Assembly: GCF_019654975.1 (NCBI RefSeq)
Contig: NZ_BPEW01000004.1
Span: 62,001 to 126,000 of the forward strand
DNA from: Shewanella sp. c952
GTDB taxonomy: Bacteria > Pseudomonadota > Gammaproteobacteria > Enterobacterales > Shewanellaceae
DNA: 64,000 nt
Direction of reading: 5' to 3'
Shown: in pieces, positions 63,619-64,000 of the stretch
How the letters are laid out: each line of letters opens with the position of its first letter
Numbering within the stretch: position 1 is the stretch's first letter
Made by a program: the position numbers and the translations under genes
The notes under the pieces: model-generated
Database searches by the model: none
What the model was told of the DNA's origin: nothing
The model's input: the letters and a program-made list of their open reading frames with translations, nothing else

Positions 63619-64000
63619 CTAAAGTGAGTGGCCATATTTTTGCTGAGTACCGGTATCATCAAGTTTTGCGTCTGATTCTGCAGGTTGATATGGAGTATCA
63701 CTAGAAGCCTCATTTTTTTCTTTATGCGATAACTTTCCTAACAAATAGAATTCAACGTCTGAGGGTAATACGAAACCGTCTGTTGGCAGTGAAATATCTT
63801 TTTTATTGAAAGGTCTTACTAAACGAGGGGTAACCAAAATAACCAACTCACTTTGACCATTTTGAAAGCTTTTACTTGTAAACAATTGTCCCAGAACAGG
63901 GACATCACCGAGTCCTGGTAACTTGTCAATATTCTCTCTTAATGTGTCACTGATTAATCCACTTATAGCGATAGTTTGCCCATCAGCTAATTCGACCGTA
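63619..64000 (-). CDS. rcpA: Secretin RcpA/CpaC, C-terminal part (runs off right edge)
   Basis: The minus-strand frame is open from the window edge to 63619, about 126 visible residues. The secretin signature is clear: VELADGQTIAISGLISDTL, KLPGLGDVPVLGQLF and SELVILVTPRLVRP. RcpA forms the outer-membrane channel through which the Flp pilus passes. After the secretin core, about 60 residues follow that are Lys/Glu/Ser-rich and end in KYGHSL, a C-terminal extension of a kind that often binds a pilotin. The N-terminal domains and the promoter of the operon lie outside the window. Confidence 0.93.
   Translation of the reverse strand, partial: TVELADGQTIAISGLISDTLRENIDKLPGLGDVPVLGQLFTSKSFQNGQSELVILVTPRLVRPFNKKDISLPTDGFVLPSDVEFYLLGKLSHKEKNEASSDTPYQPAESDAKLDDTGTQQKYGHSL

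Noticed and set aside
1..64000. CRISPR arrays, prophage, integrons, IS transposases
   Set aside because: No regularly spaced direct repeats, phage structural genes, integrase or transposase sequences were seen on either strand.

Overview
The window reads as a chromosomal segment of a Shewanella-type marine gammaproteobacterium. The evidence is protein-level familiarity and gene order: ybfF/seqA/pgm with DUF2788-ybfE-fldA, earP-efp, alaA-yfbR-dgt, marC-adhE, pabB-nudL, and a hyaABCD + hyp hydrogenase cluster. I could not run a search, so the genus is an inference. No phage, IS transposase, CRISPR array or rRNA is visible; the one RNA gene is a tRNA-Ser(GGA).

Layout. 1-8 kb: the 5' part of a RecQ-like helicase, a membrane-anchored EEP phosphodiesterase, a cardiolipin synthase, a small sulfotransferase, tRNA-Ser, a NIT-domain chemoreceptor and nadA. 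8-16 kb: a branched-chain 2-oxoacid dehydrogenase operon (E1-alpha, E1-beta, E2; no E3) behind a perfect 14-bp palindrome, then astE, msrA, pgm and seqA. 16-24 kb: ybfF, DUF2788, ybfE, fldA, earP, efp, alaA, yfbR and a dGTPase. 24-34 kb: two adjacent non-coding inverted-repeat elements, marC, adhE, then a glyoxylate-bypass module (glcB, a LysR regulator, aceA). 34-43 kb: an orphan type IV pilin-like protein, a monooxygenase-fold protein, an exported S9 peptidase, class I fumarase, pabB, nudL, a small membrane protein and asnS. 43-55 kb: a [NiFe]-hydrogenase locus, apparently complete (structural genes, cytochrome b, protease, an unusual HypF-like protein, HypF, HypBCDEA). 55-64 kb: a tad/Flp pilus assembly operon on the minus strand, running off the right edge inside the secretin gene rcpA.

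How the genes fit together. The hydrogenase cluster carries every step I know to be needed for a group 1 enzyme: HypF/HypE make cyanide ligands, HypC/HypD assemble the iron centre, HypA/HypB deliver nickel, HyaD trims the large subunit, and HyaC links the enzyme to quinone. A strong CRP-like site and an FNR-like site precede it, fitting anaerobic control. glcB and aceA together allow growth on acetate or fatty acids, and bkd and astE feed amino-acid carbon to the same central pathways. EarP and EF-P are an enzyme-substrate pair for arginine rhamnosylation.

Most notable: (1) a 590-residue protein between hyaD and hypF that looks like a HypF paralogue stripped of its catalytic motifs; (2) two different MITE-like elements side by side that share an internal core, plus a decayed relative about 16 kb away; (3) a tad locus with an unfamiliar small lipoprotein and a TadZ with an altered P-loop.
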